Source of the DNA: Pyricularia pennisetigena
Taxonomy: Eukaryota; Ascomycota; Sordariomycetes; Magnaporthales; Pyriculariaceae
Length of the DNA stretch: 64,000 nt
Direction of reading: 5' to 3'
Assembly (NCBI RefSeq): GCF_004337985.1
Contig: NC_043742.1
Span: forward strand, 8,411,136 to 8,475,135
The notes below the pieces were generated by a model. The model was given only the letters and a program-made list of their open reading frames with translations. It did no database searches and was not told the origin of the DNA. The translations under genes were made by a program, and so were the position numbers. Shown piece after piece: positions 10,879 through 23,079 of the stretch. Numbering within the stretch: the stretch's first letter is position 1; each line of letters begins with the position of its first letter.

Positions 10879-12524
10879 GACTTACGGTGTTGATTCAGGT
10901 CAATTATTTTCCCTGAAATACTTTTTCCCTTCGTTTTGACTAGAACACAAAATTAAAGCTGGTCGTATGATCATAGAATCCGTGTATAGACTTTTTTGTT
11001 CTTAACCAGCAAAAAGAGCAAAAAATGAGTGTGAAGAGGTCATATCGCAATTCCAAGGTTTAAGGTTATTTGGATCGAGGCGGAAATCGTATATCGTTTC
11101 AATAAGATAGAAGAACCGTGGAATGACGGATAACCGTTTACTCGCCGGTAGTACCGGTATATTGTGATTATTATTATTATTATTATTAGAACTCTTATTA
11201 TTATCATTATTATTGCACACCTAACTTATTAGGCAATCGATTAAATCATTCAATCTAAGTTTAAGTTTTGGAAATCTGTTTAGTACAATGGTTAACTATC
11301 ATCTATCCGGGAGATCCGCAGTGCGGGGTGAAATCACGTGGTTAATCCCGAGAAACTAATTGGTACCAATATTTAAACCTGATATCGCATGTATAAAGGA
11401 TTAGCAGATAGTCCCTTTGAGCTGATTGTCGATGTTTGCAGCTAGTATGGAGCCAAATCTGGACCTTCCTTCATCTTGCTATGTACATTCAAAGTAGCCT
11501 TAGGCCGTTTCCACATTATACAGATTGGATGTGTGTCCTAGAAGCGGAAGATAAACCTGCTTCAAACGGTAGCCATGTTGCAGTTACAGGAGTTAAATTA
11601 GGTCGACCCATATGATTACGGTCAGCTCAACGTATTGTACACTAGCAATTTAACCAAAAGACAAGCCCTAAAAATGGCCTTAGCCCGCCGCATTCGCAAA
11701 TATGACCTTTTTGACGCCAAGGGCATAAATGCACAAAATGGCCGCTTTCTAACTGTTGTAATGGTTATAGGTGATAATGTCCTTAGTCACCAATCCAAAA
11801 CCAATTTGTAATTATACTGCCTTATTTACCCCAAACATTTGGATTATTATTATAGCAACAGAGCGGACACAATGGACTTTATTTTGGCGTACGTTAATAC
11901 TAAAACCAGCGAAATCGATGTTTAAAGAGTCCGAACGCGACTTTTTGGTCGTAGAAAAAAGACTATTTAACATATGTGTCGATTTGGATGCGAATGGCTA
12001 AAATGGAATTTGGGAATGGGTTTACATTTATTTTTATTAATAGTAGTAATAGTAGTAATAGTAGTAATAGTAGTAATAGTAGTAATAGTAGTAATAGTAG
12101 TAATAGTAGTAATAGTAGTAATAGTAGTAATAGTAGTAATAAAAGTAATAACAGTATTTAACGCCGGGCTTAGCCAAGTTAACCGGTCGGCCGTTAGTAG
12201 CCTCCCAAGGGATATTTTAGCGCGCGGTTTATTTTTCTTTGATTATATAACGGAAAACAAAGGAAATTAAGGCGAATCGTGCCTAACTGGGTTCGGGCCC
12301 GGTCCTGCGTAGGAGGTTGGTTCACCAACGCGACCCCGTGTCTTAAGATGCACGGAGGGTTCGTTTAACGGTATATGCTGTAAAATGGAAGTGAAGGGGT
12401 TAAATTTATGCTTCGTCAAAATTCTCGGGATTGTTTAAAATTGGTGTCCCTAGGCGTTGGGCACCGAAATATTTTGTGATATTTGGACCTTGAGATTACT
12501 AGACCTTAACCCTAATCCCTTTAA
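10879..12524. other. Intergenic stretch with two microsatellites, no gene seen
   Basis: No coding signal on either strand. It contains a (TTA)n-type tract near 11165-11215 and the 9-bp repeat listed separately. Confidence 0.55.
12040..12150. repeat. 9-bp microsatellite (AATAGTAGT)n
   Basis: About twelve near-perfect copies of AATAGTAGT. The open frames across it (Asn-Ser-Ser or Val-Ile-Val repeats) are consequences of the repeat, not genes. Confidence 0.9.
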
Positions 12525-12690
12525 GGCATTCCAAAACCCCCCGACGGGGGCCCGTGGCAGCCCAAATTGGTGGGGCGGCCAACCCGTGGGTAGGTTGAAT
12601 TTTTTGTGGGGGGCCCGGCCCGGCCCAAAACCGTACACGGGTTTTCTTGGCAACCCGCGGGCCCCCGTGGGAAAACCCGTAAAATTACAA
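12525..12690. repeat. Single arm of the GC-rich foldback repeat
   Basis: Begins GGCATTCCAAAACCC and continues GGGGGCCCGTGGCAGCCC. It is closely similar to the reverse complement of 6600-6772, including the blocks GGTTGAATTTTTTGTGGGG, GGCCCGGCCC and GGCAACCCGCGGGCCCCCGTG. The matching right arm is not found; the sequence passes into the AT minisatellite, which may be the core of the same element. Confidence 0.65.
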
Positions 12691-12739
12691 ATTTTCCATA
12701 TTTATATTTATGATTTTTTTTCGAATTATAGGTAGAATT

Positions 12740-12970
12740 ACAATTACAAATAAAATATAAGTTACAATTGAGAAAAAATATAATATATATTCACGATTAT
12801 AAATAAACCATAATATAAAATGACGATAATAAATAAAATATAATATAAAATTACGATAATAAATCAAACATAATACAAAATTACGATAATAAATTAAATA
12901 TAATATAAAATTACGATTATAAATCAGATATCATATAAGTCCACGATTGCAAATAAAATATAAAAAGGAA
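12740..12970. repeat. AT-rich minisatellite, unit about 30 bp
   Basis: Roughly seven degenerate copies of a unit like TAAAATTACGATAATAAAT plus ATAATA. It marks the edge where composition drops from gene-like to strongly AT-rich. Confidence 0.7.
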
Positions 12971-13089
12971 AATAAATATATTAAACCTCTATTTTACAAT
13001 TGGGAGTTTGTCGAATTACGCCCATACACGAGAGTACCACTTACCCGTTCTACTGCCCTAAATAGGGTTTTTATTGACAATTTGTTAGA

Positions 13090-16000
13090 TTAAAACCCTT
13101 TTTAACTAAAAACGGGTAATGGGGGTATACGGTTAATATTGCCCCGGATTGGGGTATTAGCGACCGTTACCTGAATAGGATTATCGTTATCCGAATTTAA
13201 ATTTTCGTTTAATTCCCCCAAATTATACACGAACCCAGCAAACTTTTTAAAACGGTTATTTTTAGCTTTTTCGTTTTCCGGGGATATAAATTCTTTATAT
13301 ACGATAAACATTTTAATACCGATTAAAAAAAACCATTTTTTTTAATCAAATCGTAAATAATAATACGGTCCCGAATTGCCAATAAAATTAACGAAGATTG
13401 GTTAAAAATAATCAAATTGCTCAATATATAATTATAACCGTTTAATAAATGTGGAAATAGATAAAATAGCTAAAATATCGCGGGCGATTTGGGCGAATTC
13501 CGGGAATTTGGCTTTATGGATAACCTATTAATTAAAAATATTATTATCGTTTTCCATCATTGCCGTAAATAATCGAGGATTAATGTATATATTAATATAA
13601 TTATCCGCATAATTATCCGTATAACCTCCGTGTAATTATCCATAATTTGAAAATAATAAACCTTAAATAAGGAATATTTTAATTTTTAACCGGATATGTT
13701 TTTTAATAAAACGATCGATGGAATATAAGTTAGTTATTGGATTTAAAGTTTAATTGGAAATATGTTTGCGTTTTTTTGGATTCGGCTTCCGCTATAAAAT
13801 AAACAAAACTGGATCCGTTTTCGGGTAAATTGATTTTATTTCGGGGTGAAAATTTGGATTTCGTTTTTACGAATATAATTCGGTTAGTCGATTAATATTT
13901 GGGTTAATTGAATTTTCGACCTTTTGGTTAATATGTTTTGCGTAACATGGGAATTTGATTTTTTCCAAATCCGTCCGCGTAAATGGGATTAAAATAGCCG
14001 CCGCAAAATACATTTTTTCAATTTTTTAACGTTAAATTAAATTAATATATTTGTTTAGTTTTGCTTATGCAGTACTGTTAATTCTATGCGTTATTTAGTA
14101 TGTAATGGGTCCACTTTTATTTGTATATAAACCATAATAGATAGTGCCGAAATGGGGTTATTGGGGCTGTCGGATTTTCTGTTATATTTTGTGTGTTGCA
14201 GGAATTGCGATTTAAAATCAGCGAATGGGGTTTCACCCTGTACCAGGTTTAATACCCACCCTGCATTTACGAATCAATTACCCTATACCGGGTTAAAACT
14301 TTCCCCAAATTAGCAAATTAGTGCGAACCGAGCAATAGTTTGTATGGAAATAAAGGTGTTTTTTCAACAACGTATACAAAATAATTTTTCGGAAAATCGT
14401 GTGCGGCACCGGAACCCTTTGCGGGGTGCGGACCACCACTTCGATGTCGGAGAATATATAAGGGAGATAAAGCAAAGTTTCCCCCACTAATAAATTAAAT
14501 CTATTAATCCCAAAATTAGTGAACTTAGTGCATGCAAACCCTATAATTACAGGTTTTTACAACGCAATTAGCACCACGCCGCACCTAGGCTAATGCCTAA
14601 GCCCCTGTTAGCAACCCATATTGTTAATAAGTACGAATTACGTTTTTCAAATTGGTATACCATTCCGTTTGTGGATATTTTTGGGTTTTTCTCTAAAAGT
14701 TTCGTTCGAAATTGGTGAAAACAATTCCAATAGCTCCTAACCTAGATAAAACGTACGTAATTATTTCCATTTTATGGGCGCCAGAAATATCGGTAAAAAC
14801 CGCGATAATTTTAATCGTTGTTAAAAAACATTTAAAAATCGTCCAATTTTTTGCAAATATTCGAAATTTGGATGAAATCCAATTCGCCCGGTTATCCTGG
14901 CCCTTTATTAATACAAAGTATTACTTAATAAATAGTTTGATGGCTTTACGTAGTTAAAGCGCACGCGCAACAGCCGAAATGGTTAAATTCCATTTCGTTT
15001 ATATATTTTTGATTAAAAAACGGGGTCCTTAAACGCCAGATTCGCCAGTAATTTATTGGGAATTGCAAAAAAACTCGGTACGTTTGGGGTTTTAATGCAA
15101 AAAAACCGCGAAACGCCCTAATTAATATAAAAAATAATATATTAAATAATTATATTTCAAATTTTTTAAATAAAATTAAGCATCTATTTGGGCGATAGCA
15201 TAATTTGGGGATATATCCCATGTTTTACATTCCTTTAAATTATTAATCGCAAAATATTTTTTATTATTGGAATTAACCAAAAATGCGCGGAAATCTGCTT
15301 TGGGAATATAAACATTTTAATATATGGCCCCTTTTATTAATTGTAAAACGTAAACTATATAAAGGATTTGTAAAATATTTAATTGCATTTGTAGCTGGGA
15401 AATATTTTTTCGAATTTCCGCAATAACGTCCCCGGTGCGGAAATTGGAAATATTATTAATTATAATAACCAATATTTTACCTTCCAATTTATGTTTAAAA
15501 ATAGTTTGAATGGTAACTCTTACCAGTTTTCCCCTCGTTTTGCTGGCGTAAATCGCAATAAAATTTAAAATAATATACCGACATACCCAATTATTGCCGA
15601 TATAAGCGGTTATAATACCTTAAATAACGTGTTTTAAACTGGGGTATATCCATCCGTCCACGATTAAAAGAAGTTTACCTTTTTGGGGATATTTATTAAA
15701 TTTTGGGCAATGATATTTTCAGATATGTTTTTACATTTTTTGGCAAGGGTTGGTCGCGATGGAACCCTTTATTGATCGTTTCGCGTTTGTAAAAATATTA
15801 TAAATTCCGAATTTTGTACAATACTAAATCTTTTTCGTAATAAAATGCAAAATCGGACGTATAATTCCTCGATTTCGTTTTTCGTATATATGTGAACATG
15901 TTTCGTTTAAAAAGTGTAATTATATATTAATTTTTGCAAATATAAAAATAATAATATAAAATGGATGGTTATATAAAATGGTTATATTAATAGTTGTATG

Positions 16001-16659
16001 GATGGTCACATTTCGTTAATAAACGGAAAAAATTTACTATATAAAAGTCCGTAGGAATTAAATTGGGGTTAGGTGAATCGTTTTGTAATTCAAATTCGTT
16101 TTAAATACAAACAATTGTATTCCGATGCCGTGTAAGGGTGCTGGTTCCATTAAACTGGTTTTTTTCATTAAATTTGGGATATTTTAACATTTGCAAATAT
16201 TTTTTGCAAATTAAACATAATTCGCCGTTTTTCGAAAAAAACCTAATGGTAATATTGCCAGATTTCCGCCAATTTAAACTTTTGAAACCCTTTAACGGTT
16301 AAATCGACTTTATTATCTTTCGGTTACCAACGCCGAAGCCAAAGTCCAAAAACGAACAAATCGAGGAAATTGTTTTAGAATTTGAATGTGTATATATAAT
16401 TCGTATCCTTTTTCCCGCCGTATAAAACAAAATCGTTACAATTTGTGTTTCAATTATTTGCAAATACCGCAGTCAATTCGGTTGCAATTTCCTAATTTAA
16501 TCTAGAAAAGAAACTATAATCGTGCGAATTAACGCCAAGTAAACGTGGGACAGGTATATATATATTGGAAAAATTAACAGGAGATTCGTTAATAATTTCA
16601 ATATCCGGAGACACTAGTTTTTCGACTCAAGTTTCCGGAGGTGGCGATGCGGTATCCAT
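13090..16659 (-). pseudogene. hAT-family transposase relic, RIP-mutated, split by a solo LTR
   Basis: A likely ATG lies at 16659 (MDTASPPPE). Downstream on the minus strand: a BED-type zinc finger (ELCLICKKYLQ ... GTSTLTRHR, about 16.15-16.29 kb); the catalytic-core signature VDGWIYPSLKHVI then ITAYIGNNWVCRYIILNF (about 15.55-15.69 kb; hAT proteins typically read DGWTSP...); a middle segment with TDISGAHKMEIITYVLSRLG; the YFAAAILIPFTR block typical before the C-terminal domain; and the dimerisation (hATC) motif FPEFAQIARDILAILSIST near 13.45 kb. Many stops (mostly TAA/TAG) and frameshifts interrupt it. A copia solo LTR (14076-14629) lies between the middle segment and the YFAAAIL block. Excluding the LTR the span is about 3.0 kb. 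No terminal inverted repeats were fixed. It is non-functional. Confidence 0.78.
14076..14629 (+). mobile_element. Solo LTR of the copia family, TSD AGTAC
   Basis: This 554-bp sequence starts TGTTAATTCTATGCG and ends ATTGTTAATA (family consensus end TGTTAACA). It is homologous throughout to the LTRs at 20421, 27531, 29107 and 36201. The flanking pentamers are identical: AGTAC at 14071-14075 and 14630-14634. No internal region adjoins it, so it is a solo LTR left by LTR-LTR recombination, sitting inside the hAT relic. Confidence 0.92.
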
Positions 16660-17030
16660 TACGATAATATGGTTAAAATGTTTTTAAAAAAAAGGAAAAT
16701 GCTTTTTCGTTATTGTTTCAAAATTTAGGAAAAAGTGGGATTATATTTAATTTGTCCGTTTAATTAAATAGTAGAATTTTAAATAATTGATAACGGGGAA
16801 ATATCGGTTAAATTTTATGTTAAATATTTGTTAAAATCAAAACTTCGTATTACTTAATTGTTTCTTTTTCTTCTTTGCATCATTATTTATCGCCAGGGTC
16901 TATTTATACAAATATGGTAGAAATAAAACAAAAGAAACGTCGACAAAATTCCTAATCCTCCCAAATTAGACCAAATACTGCTATATAATAAATAAGCATT
17001 TTCTTTTAATTATCGGATATTTAAATTAGC
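16660..17030. other. AT-rich spacer between the hAT relic and the histone relic
   Basis: It should contain the 5' flank and end of the hAT element. No terminal repeat or coding segment was recognised. Confidence 0.45.
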
Positions 17031-17178
17031 AATGTGTAAATCTCCGGTTAAATTACGTCGAACCCATTCCGTATTCTTACACTTTCTTGAACAAATAAAC
17101 CCCGAATTATTGTCACGATTACGGGAAATTCCAAAAACACGTCTACCTATCATTTATTTAAGAAATAATTTAAAAGTG

Positions 17179-17681
17179 AAACGAGGGAAAATTGAAAAAA
17201 CCGCAAAAAAGACAATTGGGGGCAAAACCACCAAATCAAAATACCGGAAAATTTAACACACGGGTATAAAATAATAGATAATAGAAACAATAATCTTGCA
17301 AAACGGTTTAAACCTGGGAATAAAAATATAATTGGTTATATTAATTAATTATATTTTAATAATTGTTTATAGTAACTACGTTAAAGGAAATCCGCTGATT
17401 GCAATCCCGTACAACCTTTCAATCCCCAAAATCGCTTTTCAGCGTTTGGTTAAAAATATGATATCCACAATTGCGCTTTATATTATATTATAAATATAAA
17501 AAAAGGGTTTAATGGTATTGCAAAAAGCGGGGGAAATGTTTTTGGTACAATTATTTACTATTTCAAGTTTTGCTACTATTTATATAAAACGGGTTACAGT
17601 ATCGACGAAAGATATACAGTTGGTTCGTTTAATATTAAAAGCAATGGGTTTTAAAATTTCTCTTCAAAATGTTAAAATATA
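17179..17681 (+). pseudogene. Histone H3-family gene relic (H3 or CenH3-like)
   Basis: Plus-strand segments follow histone H3 from end to end. A tail reads EKTAKKTIGGKTTKSKYRKI (H3 tail pattern TARKSTGGKAP). RFKPG (H3 RYRPG) follows, then a putative 53-nt intron (17320-17372) whose donor reads ATAAAA, one G-to-A step from GTAAAA, and whose acceptor is TTTATAG. After it come TTLKEIR-stop-LQ (H3 VALREIRRYQ), NLSIPKIAFQRLVKNM (ELLIRKLPFQRLVREI), and VLQKAGEMFLVQLF ... IYIKRVTVSTKDIQLVRLI (ALQEASEAYLVALF ... IHAKRVTIMPKDIQLARRI). From IAFQRLV to KDIQL one frame is kept with two stops. Between FQRLV and LQKA there are two more residues than in canonical H3, the region that is longer in many centromeric H3 variants. 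Stops, a frameshift and the dead donor make it a pseudogene. Family call strong; H3 versus CenH3 open. Confidence 0.8.
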
Positions 17682-17699
17682 AAATTCAATTAACCGTTT

Positions 17700-20415
17700 A
17701 AATATCTTTTTTAAATTTTGTTTCTGTTTAACTGAAAGTTTGCTACGTCAATTGAATGTTAATAGAATCTACGCAAATAAAAGTCTTAACTGCTAAAGCC
17801 ACCGTAGAATATATAATTAAAATTCGCAATTATTCCGCGTATTTAAGTTAAATAGCAGGTAGAAAATCCCCCTCAAACTCTTTAGGCATTTCACTGTAAA
17901 TTGGTTTTATAACCAACACCTATAACCCTTTTATTTAACGTCTAGATACCTTTGGGTAATTAGGTACCCCAGCCCAATTATTCGTAATAAATGGGAACGT
18001 AGCCCATCCATCCACATTTTTTTTAAATTACTGTTCGGTAAATAGTGCGAATAAATTTATTTAATATATCTGAATAAATTTTATAGGGAGTTTGTTTAGT
18101 TCAAATGCGCTGGACAGGTGTTTTACGATTTAAAACCCTATACGATTTTCAAACGCGGAATAGGGCGGTAGTTTTAATATAATTATAATTTACAATTAAA
18201 AGTTTGGGTACGCCAAAATAAATAAAAACGCGCAAAAGAAATTGCTTTAACCAAAGTAAAGGACTTTATAAACGCAAAATAAATCGCCCTGTAAAAATGA
18301 TTAACAATTATTTTATTCAGGAAAATTAAATTTGTAAAATTTATTTTGTTTTAGCTTTAAACAACTGGTATATTCGGCTTATATTAAAGTTATAAACCGC
18401 AGTACTTTTCGCTCAATAATGCACCCTGGTAACCAAATGGGCTACCAGGGAATACCACCATCGATATATTATATAATAAAATAAACCACGCAATACTTAA
18501 AATTGTTAACCATATATTTGAATAATTATTTTATATAGCCATCCACAATCTACCAATTTAACCATTTTGGTCTTACTTAAATTGGCCGTTTCACCAAAAT
18601 GCGCGGTTTTGTAGCGGATTCGGCGCATTATATTAACAAATCTAAAAAAAGTTTCAAATAAAATACCTCTTCCAAACTTGTGGAAAATTTGGCGGACAAA
18701 TTAACTTGTTTTACCTTAGTAAATGTATTATTTATATAACAATGCAATAACTATTTTTTCCCATTTTTGCATTTCAAATCCGGCCTTTTTAATGGGAATT
18801 TAAAACATCGTTTTAAAAACATCCTGTAAATTATCCAAATCGTCCACATCTTCCCAATTCTCGTCGTCGACTGGGGCAGGGGTGCGGGATTTTAAACCGA
18901 ATTTAAATTGCAGGCTTTTTTTAATATTGGTTCCAAAATTTCCTCGATGGTTACATTTAATAATTACCACGTTATTTTGGAATTAAAAAAGTTATATATA
19001 ATGGTTATTCACTTTTTGGTAATAAAATTAACTTCAAGCTTATTTTCCATTTGTTTTCGTACGAATTCAATAGACGTAAAATATTTGTATTCGCTCCGCA
19101 ATTTGGACTTGTAACGAAATAATACGGTATTGAAACGTTTGCGTACGCGGTCTATTATTAATTTAAATTTATCGCCATTTTCTGCTTGCGTTTTCAGCTT
19201 TTTGTTTCGATCGCGCGATAGGTGGGTTTTCTATCCTATTTTTATGTCGTTTTTACGTTTATGGGCTAAAAACTGCTGTTTTTTCAATAAATGAAATACA
19301 TTGTTTACAATGAAAACAATTACCCATATTTGCAAATAATAACAATATTTGAAAATAACTAGTTGTTCCAAATATGGCAAAGCTGTAATTAAAATTTAAA
19401 ATTGAAAATTTTGGTTGAAATTCAAATTTTCGTTATTTTAATAACGAAAATAAATTTAATAACACAAAAAAATGTTGCGCTTAAATTCCCAATCTGGTTA
19501 CCCCATATTCAATTTTTTGCGCCTTACCCAATTAGCCTTAGCGCCGTCGATAAAAGCTGTCCACCCTAAACCTAATTAAATTTAAATTGAATCATTCCCC
19601 GCTTTTATTTATTTTTTCGAAATTACCAAAGAAATTCGGCTTTTAACCCGACCATTTATCCGCACCAATATTTCTTTTTTTTACTTTTCGTTATCCATCA
19701 TTCGACTTATTTATAAACACTTTTCGTTACTATTCTTTTTTGTATTAAAAAATTCATCGCCAGGCTATTTTTAATTAATTTGGTGAAAATGATTCTTCGC
19801 GCCCAAATTTCCCGTTCGATTGCAGGTAAAAAACCTCAAACCTTTCCTCAACTTATATGAAAGGTTTTAAAGAAAAATATACCAATGGGTAAATAGCGGC
19901 AAAATCGCCGGTATAAACCTGGTAATAAATCTTATCCATTTTTTATTTTAAAATTATATATTAACTCCATTTTAATAATTGTTCTACGGGGAATTAGGCG
20001 GTATTAAAAAATCTTTAAACTATTCCTCCTTAAAACTTTTTTCCAACGCCTAATACGGGAAATGGTTTAAATTATAAATATGGTTTTCGTTTCCAATTAA
20101 TCGCTTTTATGGCTTTGCAGAAAGTAATAAAGTTTCCTTTTATTATTTCTTTTGCAGGTAAAAACCCTTTATTATAACCATTTTATATAACCATTTTAAT
20201 ATTATTTAACTAATTATTTTTGCGTTATCCACGTTCGCCGTATCATTATCCAAATTGAAAATATATATTTCGCTAAATATATTATAAATATTATTAATAA
20301 ATGGATATACCCCCAATATTTTACCCAAAAGGATTTTTAAATGGCTAGTTATTTCCGTATTAGCCCTAATAATAAATAACCTATATTCCCATTATCCGCC
20401 GTTTTGAATTAATTT
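17700..20415. other. Unresolved RIP-mutated relic, partly coding-like on the minus strand
   Basis: No family could be assigned. The minus strand at about 18.75-19.3 kb keeps long stretches with protein-like composition, including an acidic segment TPAPVDDENWEDVDDLDNL and LRSEYKYFTSIEFVRKQMEN. Near 18.2 kb it reads RVFIYFGVPKLLIVN, which resembles the second-aspartate region of retroelement integrases (FGxPxxIxSDNG, with N for D). That resemblance is short and could be chance. No terminal repeats were identified. Confidence 0.4.
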
Positions 20416-20420
20416 GGTCC

Positions 20421-20979
20421 TGTTAATTATATGCGTTATTTAGCATGTAATAGGTCCACTTTTATATGTATGTAAACCACAATAAATAGTGCTGAAATGG
20501 GGCTGTTGGGGCTGTCGGATTTTCTATTATATTTTGTGTATTGCAGGAGTTGCGATTTAAAATGTCAGCGAATGGGGTTTCACCCTGTGCCGGGTTTAAC
20601 ACCCACCCTGCACCTATAAGTCAGCTACCCTACAGCGGGTTAAAACTTTGACCAAATTAGCAAATTAATGCAAATTTAAAAATGGTTTATATGGAAATAA
20701 GGGTGTTTTTTCAGTAACGCATATAAAATAAATTTTCGGAAAATCGTGTGCGGCACCGGAACCCTTTACGGGGTACAAACCCCCATTTCGATGTCGGAAA
20801 ATATGTAAGGGAAATAAAGCAAAATTTCCCCCACCAATAAATTAGATTTATTAATCTCAAATTTAGTAAATAATTTAATATACTTAAACTTTATAATTAC
20901 AGGTTTTTACAACGCAATTAGCATTACGCTGTATTTTAATTAATGTTTAAACCCCTGTTAGCAGCCTATACTGTTAGCA
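20421..20979 (+). repeat. 5' LTR of copia F
   Basis: Begins TGTTAATTATATGCG and ends CTGTTAGCA. It contains an internal GC-rich block (GCACCGGAACCC ... GGGGT) found in all family LTRs, from position about 20753. Confidence 0.9.
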
Positions 20980-20996
20980 GGTCATAAGCCCGGAGA
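20980..20996 (+). promoter_or_regulatory. Putative primer-binding site, half-tRNA iMet type
   Basis: Directly after the LTR the sequence is GGTCATAAGCCCGGAG; the sister element has GGTTATAAACCCGG. Both are within two transitions of GGTTATGAGCCC, the complement of the anticodon stem-loop of fungal initiator tRNA-Met (GGGCTCATAACC). Copia elements commonly prime from such an internal half-tRNA. Confidence 0.6.
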
Positions 20997-21753
20997 GTTT
21001 TTAGCTTGTGCACTAAAATGCATTTTGCATCGCTGGAAAACCTAAAATTTAGGTTTTATTTTGGTTATTATCGCATTTTTACAGCACGTATATTGACGAA
21101 AATATTGCTGTTTTTGTGCGAAATTGTTAATTTTAAACGCTAATTCAGCACCTAACCCCCTGTGTTCACAATGGGGATCGCTAAAAATTAGGGTTTGATT
21201 TGAAACTTTTTAAATATTGCAGCGATCGCTTGCATTGCAAATTCAAAATTTTTGGTGTGGTTTTTATGGATCGTGCACGCCACTGTAATTGGTTTAAATT
21301 TTTAATCAGGTTTACGCTAGCGAATTAGGGCCAAAAACCCCTGTATTCGTTCGCTAATAGCCCATTAAATCCTAATGTTATTAATAGGGTTTACAATAGC
21401 CCACAAACCCATTAGCGGAATTACGTTAATAGTTTATTTACCCTGCAGGATACCCTGCAGTCTACCCTGCACCCATTTAACGAATTAAATTCGTTGCGTG
21501 CACCTAGATTGGTATAAATACCAGGGCACCTATTAATTGCGGATTTCGGGGATTCTAACCCTGTATTTTAATGGAATTCAACCACTGAAAATAGCAATAA
21601 ACCCTGTAATTGGCAGTTATAGGCTTATACCTGTTAAAAGGCAAACATTATAGCAAGTCCTAAATTAAATAGGGTATTTACCCTTAAACGATTGAGTTAA
21701 CTAATTATAACTATAAATTGGCGAATTGCAATTATAATTTAAATTACCCTATA

Positions 21754-22960
21754 ATGGAAAACAGCCCTATATCGGGCCTTTTAGGCCCAATTCCAACAAA
21801 AAAGGGGCCTAAACCCAGCCCAAACGAAGTTTTAACCGCTAAATTACAGGCCCAAAACCTGTAATTAAAAGCGTTGATTCCGCAACTGAATTAATTTTAA
21901 AAGATAATTTAACAATTAACTACCCTATTAACCCTTAAAAACGGTAATTCCATTAATTTTAATGGTAATTCGGAAAGCAAACCCGTTACCGCACCCCTTA
22001 ATCCACCCGATAACCTAGTTTTAGGTAACGGGATAAGTAAAAAACTATCGAAACGGGAATTCTTTTTCCCCGAAAATTCTAAATTAGTAGGGGTTAGCAA
22101 TTACAATTTGTGGAAATAGGCGTTAATAGTACAATTTAGCGGTTACAAAAGCAGCGGAATTTATTTCCAACCTTTAAATTGGTAATATTTTATTGGAATA
22201 CGAGCAATGAATCCTATTATTATTTATAAAAAACAGTTTAACCAAAAAACCTTTAAAATCCATAATATGGTATTCCAACCTCGTAACGGTTTATAAAACC
22301 CTGGAAAATAATTATTCCGTTGCAACCGAAATTGGTCGAAATTTATTTTATCGGGAGTTCCACGCTTTAAGTTTTTCGAAATTTGAAGGATTAATACCTG
22401 AATTTAGCAACCGTTTCAATTTATTGGTAGTTAAATTAGCAGATACTAACGTGCAAATTAACCCCGTAAACGTACAAAATTAATATATACGGGCTTTGGA
22501 AGAGATATTCCCTATTTGGACCGAACGCCAACGCAGTATTTAACGGGTTTTGCAAATGATAGGCCAAAATTCGGAAAAAATAAATTTGCAATACCTTATG
22601 GCGGACCTTATATCCGAAAATTCGATTTTAGGTTTTACAACGGCTAAAATTGCTAATTATAGGTTTGGAAGGTAAAGAATTGGGTAAAAAATACGTAAAA
22701 AAGGCGCTAAAAAGGAAAATAATGGGCAGGAAAACACCTCTAAATCACGAAAAAAAATAAAAACTTTAATTCGGATTCTGTTTTTGCAAAAAATATTAAA
22801 TCCTCCAATTCCAGCCAATTAACCGCTGGAACGTCCATAATTTTTATAAATTTCGAAGTATTTACGGGTTCGATTCCAAATAACGTTAACGAATGCGCAA
22901 CGTATAACGCCCTGGAATAAAAGGTTAACTCCATTATTTACGGAATTATAAAATTACGTT
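21754..22960 (+). pseudogene. Copia gag relic
   Basis: Starts at ATG 21754 (MENSPISGLLGPIP) after a leader of about 770 bp. The segment FFFPENSKLVGVSNYNLWK matches the usual copia Gag opening (KLxGxxNYxxWK). A basic C-terminal part near 22.68 kb corresponds to GRKTGKKTLKKALKRK of the sister copy. Multiple stops; no intact CCHC knuckle was seen. Confidence 0.75.
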
Positions 22961-23079
22961 CGGATTCGGATTCGGAAGCCGATACCGGTAAAATGCTAAA
23001 ACCATAAATTTTAATAACTAATTTTAGAATTAAAACGAAACCTGGACGCGGCGTAAAAAAAACCTTTAAGCTTTGGAAA

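Noticed and set aside
11974..12270. Frames encoding Asn-Ser-Ser or Val-Ile-Val repeats
   Set aside because: Product of the 9-bp microsatellite.
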